DNA from: Rhodococcus sp. JCM 9791
GTDB lineage: Bacteria > Actinomycetota > Actinomycetes > Mycobacteriales > Mycobacteriaceae
Assembly: GCA_001312645.1 (NCBI GenBank)
Contig: BBEG01000001.1
Span: 1 to 64,000, forward strand
DNA length: 64,000 bases
Direction of reading: 5' to 3'
A model generated the notes under the pieces. It did no database searches and was not told where the DNA came from. It saw only the letters and a list, made by a program, of their open reading frames with translations. The position numbers were made by a program, and so were the translations under genes. Shown here one piece after another: positions 12,302 through 21,628 of the stretch (position 1 is the stretch's first letter; each line of letters starts with the position of its first letter).

Positions 12302-13462
12302 TGACGAAATGCCCACGGTGTTTCACGGTATTGTCTGCGGACCGGACTGCATGGGTGCCGACCGCGCCGGCAGAAGTGGAGCCCGACCAGGTCGCCACCG
12401 CATATCAGGGCACGCCCGTGCGCTCCGGGAAGGTCGTGCACCTCGACCGTCCGGCCGGTGCCGCCGATGAGTGGGCGCCGGTGCCGATGTGGTCGAGGAG
12501 AAGGCAGGCGGGCCCGCCGCCGAGGTGTGCACGACATGCCACTACCGACTCCCCTCGGGGTTGCGGGGCTCGCAGACCACGTGCATCGCAATGGCCGGTG
12601 CCGTGCAACGGGAAAGACCGTCTATATCGCAGTCCTCGTCAAGACGCTGCAGTTGTTGGGGGAGCGTCTCAATTGCGTGGTGGAGCCGGCGACCGCCGAA
12701 ACCGAGATGGTGTACCGGGAGCTGTACGAAAAGCCGCTGTACGAAGAGCGCGGCATCCTCGAATCCACGCCCGCCGCCCACACGAGCAATCAGTATCAGC
12801 GGGAACCGCTGATCTTCTCGCTCGGCACCTGGAAGGGGCGACGACAGTACCTCGTGCTGCGCGATGTGGCAGGGGAGGACCTGGAGAACCCCAATAACGT
12901 TCACGTGCAGCACATGCGGTTCTTCGCGCAGGCCGACGGAGTGGTGTTCATGTTCGATCCACTCAAGGTCGAATCCGTGCGGCAGCAACTGCACGATCTC
13001 GTTCCGGTTCAGGAGCGAGTGGGTGGTGATCCACGTTCGGTGCTGCGGACGGTGCTGTCGATCATCGGAGATTCCACTCCGAACCTCGCCGTCGTCTTGT
13101 CGAAGTTCGATGCGCTGCAGTCACTTCACCACGTCGAAGGTAGCGGCTGGAGCGAGGTGATGGCGCAGCGAGGAGCAGCCTTCTCCCGCGACCCGAGCCT
13201 CCAGTACGCGCCGTACAACGAGGTCGACGGGCGGCTGCTGCACGAGGAAGTGCGGAGTCTGCTCGACAAACTCGAGGCCAAGTCGATGGTGATGGCGGTG
13301 GATCAGCCGCACACCGGCACCGTGTTGAAAAACAGGTTCTTTGCCGTCTCTGCGCTCGGCGAATCGCCTGTCGGGGATCGGCTTCACCACAACGGGATTT
13401 CACCGTTCCGGTGCCTCGATCCCGTGCGGTGGGTGCTCGCTCAGCGGGGTGTGTGGGTGTAG
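12301..13462 (+). CDS. Zinc-ribbon plus TRAFAC-like GTPase (double-GTPase 2 type)
   Basis: A ~386-residue protein whose ATG overlaps the vWA stop. It begins with CPRC (residues 4-7), and a second pair, CTTC, lies at about residue 80, so an N-terminal zinc ribbon is likely. A P-loop of the GxxxxGKT form (GARATGKT) follows at about residue 105, then LRDVAGED (G3-like) near 186 and VLSKFDA (G4-like, SKFD for NKxD) near 265. This set fits the double-GTPase 2 group found with GAP1. Frame changes near 12480 and 12590 fall in the linker and just before the P-loop. It is the last gene of the operon; a 113-base gap follows. Inference: the nucleotide switch that drives the GAP1 complex. Confidence 0.7.
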
Positions 13463-13512
13463 TCCGATCGAACGACATTTGGGATGTAACACCCGAACAT
13501 GCGTGCCGATGA

Positions 13513-13558
13513 GTGTGTAGACGTACTTGTCGTATCAAATACTCTCTACACGTGTGTT
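13513..13558 (+). promoter_or_regulatory. AT-richer spacer with a 7-bp inverted repeat upstream of the lipoprotein gene
   Basis: GTGTAGA at 13515-13521 is repeated inverted as TCTACAC at 13545-13551, within a locally AT-rich stretch (TCGTATCAAATACTC). It lies between the GTPase stop and the lipoprotein start, where a promoter would be expected. No convincing -35/-10 pair can be assigned. Confidence 0.25.
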
Positions 13559-13575
13559 TTTGAAGGGAATCGAAT

Positions 13576-14124
13576 ATGTCGTGGGTTCTGGGCTCGGGTA
13601 TGTCGCGACGCATCGGTATGACGAGTGGACGACGCACTGTCGCGACAATTCTGACGATCGCGGGGTTGGTGACGGGACTGTCGGCTTGCGGCTCGGACGC
13701 GGAGACGGGTTCCGCCGCAACATCTGAGGCGACGTCGTCGGCGCAGCCGTCTACCTCCTCGGCAACTCGGACTTCGTCAGCATCATCAACGACAGTGCCG
13801 ACGAGCACGACGACGGAATTGCCTGTATCGACAGATGTGGTCAAAGCCGCACCGGCGCCGGTTGTCACCTCCTCGACTGCACCGGTTGTGACTTCGGTCC
13901 CGATGCCGAATGTCGTATGTATGAATCTTCAGGATGCGCAAGATCTGATTCAAGCGCTGGGTGTGTTCTATTCGCGGAGTTCGGATGCGACAGGTAAGGG
14001 ACGGAATCAAGTGCTCGACGCGAACTGGGTTGTAGTCGGCCAGAACCCGGATGCAGGCGTTCCGATCAGTGAAGGTGATGCAGTTCTTTCGGTAGTCAAG
14101 ATCGGCGAAACGAACGCATGCTGA
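13576..14124 (+). CDS. Secreted lipoprotein with a C-terminal PASTA-like domain
   Basis: A 182-residue protein. The ATG at 13576 follows GAAGGGAATCG. The N-terminus is a lipoprotein signal: RRIGMTSGRR, a hydrophobic core, then the lipobox LSAC. An in-frame ATG at 13600 or 13618 is an alternative start giving a more usual signal length. After the lipidation cysteine comes a Ser/Thr/Pro-rich linker of ~80 residues (SSAQPSTSSATRTSSASSTT type), then a ~65-residue module, NLQDAQDLIQALGVF to GDAVLSVVKIG, which resembles a PASTA repeat with its VVxQNPxAGxxIxxGDxV pattern. PASTA domains bind cell-wall fragments or beta-lactams in other proteins. It is a single gene with no clear partner. Confidence 0.65.
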   Translation: MSWVLGSGMSRRIGMTSGRRTVATILTIAGLVTGLSACGSDAETGSAATSEATSSAQPSTSSATRTSSASSTTVPTSTTTELPVSTDVVKAAPAPVVTSSTAPVVTSVPMPNVVCMNLQDAQDLIQALGVFYSRSSDATGKGRNQVLDANWVVVGQNPDAGVPISEGDAVLSVVKIGETNAC

Positions 14125-14206
14125 CACCGTGAATATCCTGGTTCAACGGTCGTCGCCGGGCACTCACCGCATCACCGGGAGGACTGCGCTGTTGGACCGC
14201 CAGAGG

Positions 14207-14512
14207 CTACCTCGACGAATGCGCGCGGATCGGGCACGGCAACGAGGACATCTCGCGCACGATCTCGGCGAGCTGTGCATGCATCGGTTCGGCCGCGACA
14301 GGATCGGCGAGCATTGTGATCATGACGTCCGGAGTGACGTGCATGTAGATGTCCCGGACGGTCCACCCCGGTAACCGGGTCTCGGCAGCCCACTGCTCGT
14401 CGGACAGTTCCGCGGCCCGCTTCGCCCACATCCGCCACAGTCGGATCAACAAATCTCGGTCTTGCTCGAACTCCACCACGACAGCCCCCGCATCTCCATG
14501 TGACAAACTCAC
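14207..14512 (-). CDS. DinB/maleylpyruvate isomerase-like protein, probably truncated
   Basis: About 100 residues, with RDLLIRLWRMWAKRAAELSDEQWAAET-type helices (in part: LPGWTVRDIYMHV) that match the first two helices of mycothiol-dependent DinB-like or maleylpyruvate isomerase N domains. Family members are ~160-200 residues, so the 3' half is missing. GTG starts at 14512 or 14479 are possible. The gene is divergent from the aminopeptidase and begins within a few bases of it. It may be a remnant. Confidence 0.4.
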   Translation of the reverse strand: MSLSHGDAGAVVVEFEQDRDLLIRLWRMWAKRAAELSDEQWAAETRLPGWTVRDIYMHVTPDVMITMLADPVAAEPMHAQLAEIVREMSSLPCPIRAHSSR

Positions 14513-14516
14513 TCGA

Positions 14517-15602
14517 ATGGATCTGTTCCCCGCGATCGAACCATACGAATCGGGCCATCTCGCGGTATCCGACGGCAATTCTGTGTACTGGGAGACCATC
14601 GGCAATCCGGCAGGCCTTCCCGTCGTGTATCTCCATGGCGGTCCAGGGGCGGGTTGCACCGTGGGCATGCGGAGGTTCTTCGACCCGACCGTGTTTCGTG
14701 CCGTGCTGTTCGATCAGCGTGGTTGTGGGCGCAGCACGCCCCGCGCTGACGATTCGGCCACCGACCTCTCCACGAACACAACCGACCACCTCATCGTCGA
14801 CATCGAGAGGCTTCGCGAACATCTCGGAATCGAGAGCTGGGTCGTGGCGGGTGCATCCTGGGGCGTCGCACTCGGATTGGCCTACGCGCAAGCACACCCT
14901 GACCGGGTCATCGGGATGGCGCTGGGCGCGATCACCTCGGGTACACGCAGGGAAGTGGAGTGGATCACCCGCGACATGCGGCGCATCTTTCCACGCGAAT
15001 GGGAGCGGTTCGTCGAACCGGTGCCGGAAGACGAGCGGGACGGCAACCTGGCAGCCGCCTACGCCCGTCTGCTCACCCATCCTGACATCTGTGTTCGAGA
15101 GAACGCTGCGCTGCGGTGGTGCGAGTGGGAGGACACTCACATTTCGTTGATGCCAGGATGGGCGCCCTCCCTCAGATACCAGGACCCGACATTCCGGATG
15201 GTGTTTGCGCGCTTGGTCACCCACTACTGGGGCAATGATCACTTCTTTGTCGAGAATCAACTGCTCGATGGCATGGAGCAACTCACGGGAATCCCCGCGA
15301 TCCTCGTTCACGGCCGATACGACGTGTCCGGTCCGCTCGACACCGCGTGGGAACTCTCCCGCCGGTGGGACGGCAGTCGTCTGGTCGTCATCGACGACGC
15401 CGGCCATGGTGGTGGCAGCTTCACCGGCCACCTCATCGAAGCGATCAACTCATTCGCCGGGAGGGCGGGTCGTGCACGCGACCTCTGTCGTGAGCGTCGG
15501 CGTGCGGCGCGTGCGATCGAGGTGATGAGTCGTCGGTGGAATGCCGGGGATACCGCTGCATTCGACGACCTCGCGGCCCCGCGTCGCACGCAGGATCGGT
15601 AG
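14517..15602 (+). CDS. pip: Prolyl aminopeptidase (proline iminopeptidase), alpha/beta hydrolase
   Basis: A 361-residue alpha/beta hydrolase that removes N-terminal proline from peptides in the cytoplasm. The sequence shows the family signature YLHGGPGAG (oxyanion hole), FDQRGCGRSTP, the nucleophile elbow GASWG, the acid in HGRYD, and a catalytic His in DAGHGG. The start at 14517 (MDLFPAIEPYESGHL) matches the family N-terminus. Family members end soon after the helix following the catalytic His (~315 aa). Here ~45 extra basic residues follow (GRARDLCRERRRAARA), suggesting a frameshift or read-through at the 3' end. It stands alone between the two GAP1 blocks. Confidence 0.85.
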   Translation: MDLFPAIEPYESGHLAVSDGNSVYWETIGNPAGLPVVYLHGGPGAGCTVGMRRFFDPTVFRAVLFDQRGCGRSTPRADDSATDLSTNTTDHLIVDIERLREHLGIESWVVAGASWGVALGLAYAQAHPDRVIGMALGAITSGTRREVEWITRDMRRIFPREWERFVEPVPEDERDGNLAAAYARLLTHPDICVRENAALRWCEWEDTHISLMPGWAPSLRYQDPTFRMVFARLVTHYWGNDHFFVENQLLDGMEQLTGIPAILVHGRYDVSGPLDTAWELSRRWDGSRLVVIDDAGHGGGSFTGHLIEAINSFAGRAGRARDLCRERRRAARAIEVMSRRWNAGDTAAFDDLAAPRRTQDR

Positions 15603-15765
15603 GTGTCGCCGAGCTATGAAAACCCCTGGATATCGCCTGGTCCGGGCGTGGTGTTACACAAGTCGATTCGGCCGTGACCTGCATTCCGCGCTGTCGGTGA
15701 GGTCCGGTAAGAATGTCGGTCATGTCGGTTTTCCATCCCGACGCGGAAGACATCAGGAGGTCGAC

Positions 15766-17585
15766 GTGATCGATACGCGCGGACATGCGAACGGGCCTGC
15801 GACCCTGCCTCGTGGGCACCGCTGGGTGGTCGTCGACGTCGAGACGTCGGGTCTGCGTCCCAATGCGCACCGAGTGCTCAGCGTCGCAGCGTTGTCGCTG
15901 CGTGAAGACGGTTCCGTCGAACGCGAGTTCTCCACCCTCGTCAATGCCGACTGCGACCCCGGCCCGGTGCACATCCACAACCTGACGCGCGAGCGGCTCG
16001 CCGACGCGCCCCGCTTCACGGATATCGCCGGCGACCTCGCCGACATACTCGACGGCGGCGTGCTCGTCGCACACAACGCGTCGTTCGACTACGGATTCCT
16101 CGACGCCGAGTTCCGGCGGGCGGGCAGGTCGATTCCGGCCGGCCAGCGGCTCTGCACTCTGGCGTTGTCGCGGCGTCTGGAACTCGATGTCCCCAACTTT
16201 CAACTGTCGACCCTCGCCCAGCACTGGCAGGTCCAGCAGTTGCAGGCACACGACGCGTACGACGACGCACGCGTGCTCTCCGAGGTGTTCGTGCGCAGCG
16301 CCACCATGGCCGAGAGCCTGCAGCTGCCCTTGCCCGTGGTGAACTGCCGCAGCCGGAAGTCGGTGTACCCCGATTCGGTGCAGCGAGTGCCGTGCCAGTG
16401 GAAGAACCCGGGTCGCCTCACCGAGGCGGGGCTCGTCCAGGGCATGAAGGTGGTGATCAGTGGGTCCACCGACACTCCGCGGCTGACGTTGGCCGGGCGG
16501 CTGACGGAAGCAGGGCTCGACGTACTCAACAGCGCGAGTCGCCAGACCAGCGTCGTCGTCTGCAACGATGTCGCCGTGCAGACCGCCAAGGTGCGCAAGG
16601 CCATGGCCGAGCATTCCCGTCATCACCGAACAGCAGCTCGAAGCGCTGCTGGAACGAGTGGTGGCCGGCGAGCCCAAGGTGGCGACGGTGATCGACGTCG
16701 TCCCGCAGCAGGAAACCCCGGTGACGACGGCGACGCCCACGGCGGAGCCGCAGAGCTGGGCGCTCCAGGGCAAGAAGCCCAAGTTGTGGTCGGGGCGTCG
16801 AGTCCTCCTGCTGGGCGGCACCCACCTCGAAGCGGTCATGATGCGCTCCCGCATCGCGCAGCTCGGCGCCCGACCGTCCATCAACTTCACGGCCGCTGTC
16901 ACCGACGCACTCGTACTCGAGGCGCCGACGCGGACAAGCGGATGACGCGGGTCAACGATCGTCGGCTGCCGGTACTCACCGCGGACGACGTGAATGCGGC
17001 GATCGAGAAGGGCGTCGTCCCCGCGCACATGCGCACCGAATCCCGCCTGGCGGCCCCGGTGCTCTCCCAGGGCGAAGTGATCGACCTTCCGGCGAAGACC
17101 GAGCGGTGGTCGGTCAACATTGCTGGAAGGCCGAAGCTGTCGGAGACGAATTCGACGTCGACATCGTCGCGTTCTTACTCGACAGTAATGAAAGAGTCGA
17201 CACCGACGACGATTTCGTCTTCTACAACAACCCCGCTTACGACGACGGCGTGGTCGAGTTGACCATGGACGGCAGCAGCGAACAGTCCATCCGCGTCGAC
17301 CTCGCCTCGATTCCGGACGACTGCGAGCGCATCGCGATCGCGGCGGCGATCGACGGAGACCGCACCTTCGGCGACCTCGGCGCGGTCTCCATCAGCGTGG
17401 ACAGTGAGGCGGGCACTGCCGCCACCGCGGTACTCGACGCAGGCACCACCGAGCGCACCATGGTGCTCGCCGAGATCTACCGACGGTCCGGGAAGTGGAG
17501 GTTGCGGTCGGTGGGGCAGGGGTACGACGACGACCTCGCCGCGCTCGCAGTGCGATACGGCGTGGACGTGGACGGTATCGACTGA
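15766..17585 (+). CDS. Exonuclease-BRCT-BRCT-TerD fusion protein (frameshifts)
   Basis: A ~606-residue protein. The GTG at 15766 follows a strong CAGGAGG. Residues 20-185 are a DnaQ-like 3'-5' exonuclease with all DEDDh motifs: VVDVETSGL, LVAHNASFDYGF and AHDAYDDARV. Two BRCT-like units follow: GMKVVISGSTDTPRL about residue 230 and GRRVLLLGGTHLEAV about residue 340. The last ~150 residues are a TerD domain: FDVDIVAFLLD, then ERIAIAAAIDG, and WRLRSVGQGYDDDLAALA. Frame changes lie near 16605, 16935 and 17115. TerD proteins belong to calcium-binding, membrane-associated stress networks that often include DNA-processing modules; fusing one to a nuclease places the two activities in one chain. The next complete gene is the second GAP1 copy. 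Confidence 0.75.
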
Positions 17586-17618
17586 CCGGTCTCGCTGTGG
17601 TGGGCATCCGCGCTGGCC

Positions 17619-17755
17619 TAGTATCAGTGGTCATGGATCCCACCGAAACTGCACCCGAGCAGGTCTCGATCGGGCGCGCCTGGAAGCACGCGCTCTCGGC
17701 CCGTCCGATGGTGTCCCAGAATCGGTGCAGGTCATGGTGTCACCGTCCGTCGTGA
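17619..17755 (+). pseudogene. Short truncated reading frame behind a leaderless-type -10
   Basis: TAGTAT at 17619-17624 sits nine bases before an ATG at 17633, the spacing of actinobacterial leaderless promoters. The frame reads MDPTETAPEQVSIGRAWKHA and ends at 17755 after ~40 residues, the last ~14 of which look non-coding. This resembles the intact 5' end of a gene cut off near 17705, perhaps when the GAP1 copy was inserted. I do not recognise the protein. Confidence 0.35.
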
Positions 17756-17756
17756 T

Positions 17757-17773
17757 CCACAAGCCCCTTGTGG
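17757..17773. promoter_or_regulatory. Perfect 7-bp hairpin/palindrome upstream of the second GAP1
   Basis: CCACAAG, spacer CCC, then CTTGTGG, 43 bases before the GTG of the second GAP1 gene. No T-run follows on either strand, so an operator or RNA stem is likelier than a terminator. Confidence 0.35.
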
Positions 17774-17816
17774 TTGACGCTTCGTGCGACTCGGATCGGC
17801 GAGTCGGCAGAGCGTC

Positions 17817-20545
17817 GTGACTCCCGTTGCCGACCACCCGAGGTTCGGTCAGCTCACCTACACCTCGTTCGACCGCCCCGGCACTGCCGGCGGCGGCGGT
17901 TGGCAGATCAAGCAGACCACCGGCGACATCGACGCGGACGAAGCGGAAAGACTGCTCGCCGGCGTCGTGACGCGGTTCGAAGAAGTTCAGCCGATTCCCC
18001 GGTTCCCGACTGCCGAAGAAGTGGAGAACCGACCCCGTCGATTGATGTATGTACCGGGAACAGGCAACTCGGGTCTGTACTGGCACACCGTTCCATCCGG
18101 CGCAGGATCCTCCGGGTGGTTCGGAAACGTGTTCGCCCACGCACTACTCGACCGGCACGCCGATGCGGCAGACACCCCGCGGCCGATCGAACGATGGCGC
18201 TCGCCCGAGTGGCTCACGCCGTACGGACCCCGCGACGTCGCTGCCGCGATCCTCTCGTCTCCCGAACCCCGGCCGAGTGATGTCGCTTCGCGCGCCGCCA
18301 CCGTCGACTTCCTCCTCGAACCGAACGCATCGCGGATCGGTATCTTCAGCGTCCTGCTCGACGCGGTTGCTCAGGCATTCCGCGGGGGCTCACCCGTCGT
18401 CCTCGGGTGCACGGATTCGGACAGTGCAGCCGGATGGATCGCGGCAGTTTCACACTTCATGTCGCCCGGAACCAGCCGACGCTTCGGATGGTCGACCTTC
18501 GACAGGTTGCACACCGTCGACCACACGGTCGCGCGCGGCGCGCACCTCGTCGCGGTTCCGATCGAGGACCTTCCGGGCGACACCCCAGGTTGCGTCGTGT
18601 TCGGTGAGAACGAATCGCCGGCCCTCGGCGTGCTCGATGGGGAACCGCATTGCGTCGACAACGGCGACCTCGTACCTGTGACCCCTTGGTCGCGGCTGGC
18701 GCAGATCGTCCTCGTCGACGAATCGGTTGCCGCCCGCACCCTGGCGCATCAGGACGAGATCGCGAGGAAAACGGGCGACGACGATCTCTCGCCGATGTGG
18801 CCGCTGGCGATGGCGGTGGTCGCAGACAGCGACCTGCACGACTCGTTGGACGAGGCGACGACGGTCCTGTTCGAACAGAGCCCCTCCACGGCGATGGAGT
18901 CGGAGTTCGCGTCCCTGATCGTCGACGTAGTAGACAGCAGCTTCGGCGACACCGCGGCGCACGCCGCCAGAGTATTCGGCGCGTGGCATGCCGGCGACCG
19001 GCTGGCTCCGGTTGTGCGGACCCTCGCCGGACGAGTCTTTGCATTTCGGGCGTTCCAGGATCGCGCGTGGTTCCGGAACATAGATCCATCGGATCGTGCA
19101 CTGCTCGAATACTGCGATCGGACTCCCGAACTGGTGATGGACGCCGACCGCATACTCGGTGCGCTACGAAGCCGCCTGAATCACCCGTACGAGATCGAAG
19201 ATGTGGCGATCTCGGCACTCCAGGTGCTCGATGCGATCATCCGAGCCGATCTCATGAGCGATGTCGGCCACGAGCTGGCCCTCGAGATCCTCGAACTCGT
19301 GGTGGTGCCGGTGTTGTGCGATGACGCCCGAGGTCCGCAGCTCGTCGCGGAGGTCGGCCCGGTCGGTCGCTCGACGTGCACCGACTACCTGCAGCCCGCA
19401 ATGATCGGCCATTTCGACTTCATCGGCAGACCGCTCGGGTCTCGACTCGAACCTTCCGTGTTGGCGTTCGTTGCGAGCAGCGTGGCCGAAGTGCCCACAT
19501 TCGACGAATTCGCGGCGGATCCGTCCCTGGTGAACACCACCCAGAGCATCATCACCGCTGAAGGTGTCTTCGCTCTCGCCGAACGAGGAGAGGGGGCGCG
19601 GGTGAGGAGTGAGCTGGCCGTCGTCGCCCTGTGGCGCGCGTTCTACGAACTCAACGAAGGCTCGGGGGTGATCCCGGGCCTGGACGACGTCGTCGCCGCC
19701 CAGCAGTGGACGGCTGCCGAGTGGCGTCAGATGGTCCAGACGTATCCGAGTGTGGTTGCCCCGCGCTTCCTTCAGGACGCTGTGGTGTGTGAGCAGTGGA
19801 GCACGGACGTCGAATTGCTCGCGCGTCACATCCTGAACCTCCTGGATCATGCAGGAGTCGCGCCGTGGCAGGAGGATGCACATCACGACGCACTTGCCGG
19901 GGCATGGTCGTTGATTCGGCTGAGGAACAGCTGGGACGGGATCTCCGAGCCGGAACTCGATGAGGATCTCGGGCGGTACGGTCTGCCGACGATCACCGAC
20001 TATGCCCGGCACTACGAAGCGGACCTGCCCGATGACGTGCTCGCCGGTCTCGCGGTGTGCATCGTCGCTGCGAAGCTCGTTCCGCGGTGCTTCCCGCGTT
20101 ACCTCCGAAGCATGTTGCTGCACTTGCCGATGCAGTCGAAGTCAATGCCAGGTTCGTCGTCGACTCGATCGTCGACCTCGCACAGGCCGGTGCTCTGGAC
20201 GAGAACTGGTTGATCTCCTACGCGGTGATGAGCTCGCCCGGCTCCCCGGATGTGGTGCTGGTATCCGAAACGGTCGGTGTTCTGGCGCATTTCGTCGTCG
20301 GATCCGAATCCGATCAGCATGGGATTCTCGACGAGGTCGCCACCGCGATCCTTCCGGAGCCGTGGAACCTCGGCCCACGAGACCTTCGAGGGGTGCAGGC
20401 ATCGCTGAGTGCCGAACTCATGGAGTTCCGCGACCGCACCGTCGACCTGGCCCGCGAAGCGTATGCCGCATTCGTCGAGGGATGGTACGAGCAGCGGGTG
20501 GCCGGGGCGGAGCGCGCAATCTCCAGGCTGCGGGGGCCGTTCTGA
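17817..20545 (+). CDS. GTPase-associated protein 1 (GAP1), second copy
   Basis: A ~909-residue paralogue of the protein at 8513, colinear over its whole length: FGQLTYTSFDRPG, IGIFSVLLDAVAQA, FMSPGTSRRFGWSTFDRLH, VVFGENES and the C-terminal EPWNLGPRDLRGV. The GTG at 17817 (VTPVADHPRFGQL) matches the position of the first copy; a GTG at 17784 is possible. One frame change near 20070 lies at VAAK. Unlike the first copy it has no GTPase, vWA or FnIII neighbour; its companion is the exonuclease-TerD gene upstream. Divergence of roughly one residue in four by eye shows an old duplication that has been kept, so it may pair the same GTPase with a different effector. Function inferred. Confidence 0.8.
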
Positions 20546-20621
20546 TTGCGCTCGCGCGAGACCATGTGTCCGACCCGTTGGGGCTGCCCGAGTTGCAGTT
20601 AGCGTCGTGTGGCGTCGATGA

Positions 20622-20800
20622 ATGGTTCGGTCCACGAGATCGAGGTCGACGGTGGCGCGGTAGGGATTCGACAGCCGCGACAGTACGGCGAGGCCGCCGA
20701 CCCTGGCGGGTGGCTGTTCGAGGAGCGCTCGGACTTCGACGATGCCGTGTACGACAGCGGCCATCGCATCCCCGACGAAGGTGACATGGTTACCAGACAC
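20622..20800 (-). pseudogene. Truncated nucleotidyltransferase (AbiEii/MNT-like) fragment
   Basis: A GTG at 20800 opens VSGNHVTFVGDAMAAVVHGI, and the frame continues to RVGGLAVLSRLSNPYR followed by VDLDLVDR. That is the start of a nucleotidyltransferase fold (GG, then the D-x-D motif) of the AbiEii/MNT type. After the DxD motif the similarity stops and the sequence runs into the 3' flank of the GAP1 gene. About 60 of an expected 200-300 residues remain, so the enzyme would be inactive. It overlaps the end of the regulator gene by a few bases, as such antitoxin/toxin pairs do. Confidence 0.5.
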
Positions 20801-21494
20801 GAGTCCACCGTTCGTCGGGGGTCCACATGTCCAGGATCTCGTGTCCCCGTCCCGTGTCCTGGGCCAGATCGAGTGCGACGAACAGTGGATGCGCCAGCGG
20901 CCACTCGAGGTGATTGGCATCCACGTCGACTCGGTGCTGTACGACAGCCGGCACAGGGGCGACTCTCACCGTGGCCAGTGCTTGCCGGTCGGATGCCGCC
21001 GCACCGAGCAGGGTGGTAGCACGCCGGACAATCGAGTGGTCCGGAACGAAGAAGTCGAGTACCTGACCCGAGCGGAATGCCACTGGCGCGCCGTATGCAG
21101 CGGCGGCAGCGGAGTCGGTGAGCGCCCACCCGGGCTCGTTCCCCGTTGAGTCGAGGCCGAGCCGCAGCGGTCGGATCAAGGTCGCGTCGCCAGGTGACGG
21201 CAGTGAGGCCAGATGAACACGTCTGTTCGGCCAGTGCTCGGCGACCTGCCAGAACAAATCGGTCCCCGACACGGCGTTGCGTGCATCGACGACGCCGTCA
21301 CGGCGAAGCGCGGCGAGGATCTCCGAGACCGTGCTGGGGGAGCGGCCCACTTCGCGCGCCAGCTCGCGTACGGCCGCCGCACGCTCGGGTTGCATCAGTA
21401 ATGCGGTCGCGACCTCGAGTCCGGCTTTGCCGGTGAGGGCATGGGACCGAGTAGCGCGTTCGGTGACCGTCTCGACCTGAGCGTCGATCACCAT
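20790..21494 (-). CDS. AbiEi-like winged-helix regulator
   Basis: A 234-residue protein. Residues 25-70 hold a winged helix (AAAVRELAREVGRSPSTVSE, ILAALRRDGVV). The C-terminal half (GWALTDSAAAAAYGAPV, then HPLFVALDLAQDTGRGHEIL) resembles the second domain of type IV antitoxins of the AbiEi class. It is followed by a truncated nucleotidyltransferase, the expected toxin position. The ATG at 21494 has no clear ribosome-binding site; the 30 codons upstream also look coding but contain no start and are closed by a stop. The palindrome at 21583-21610 is a candidate autoregulatory site. Assignment is moderate. Confidence 0.5.
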   Translation of the reverse strand: MVIDAQVETVTERATRSHALTGKAGLEVATALLMQPERAAAVRELAREVGRSPSTVSEILAALRRDGVVDARNAVSGTDLFWQVAEHWPNRRVHLASLPSPGDATLIRPLRLGLDSTGNEPGWALTDSAAAAAYGAPVAFRSGQVLDFFVPDHSIVRRATTLLGAAASDRQALATVRVAPVPAVVQHRVDVDANHLEWPLAHPLFVALDLAQDTGRGHEILDMWTPDERWTRVW

Positions 21495-21582
21495 TCGGTC
21501 GGTGCGCAGCGCCAGCCGCCCCCGAAGGTCGAGGTAACCGGCACGTTGCCGGATGAGTGCCGTGCGTGCCGTTTCCGTCCGC

Positions 21583-21628
21583 TCGGTGTTCGGTCAATAC
21601 CGAACACCGAACACTGAACACTCGGGCT
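21583..21628 (-). promoter_or_regulatory. 12-bp-arm palindrome with tandem GTGTTC repeats
   Basis: TCGGTGTTCGGT, spacer CAAT, ACCGAACACCGA is a perfect inverted repeat (21583-21610). On the minus strand it is preceded by further GTGTTC units at about 7-base spacing (GTGTTCAGTGTTCGGTGTTC). It lies just after the solute-binding protein stop and about 90 bases before the AbiEi-like start. It could be the operator of that regulator or a terminator; no T-run follows. Confidence 0.5.

Noticed and set aside
21583-21610. Palindrome as a rho-independent terminator of the binding-protein gene
   Set aside because: No T-run follows on the minus strand and tandem half-sites flank it, so operator is at least as likely; left as regulatory.
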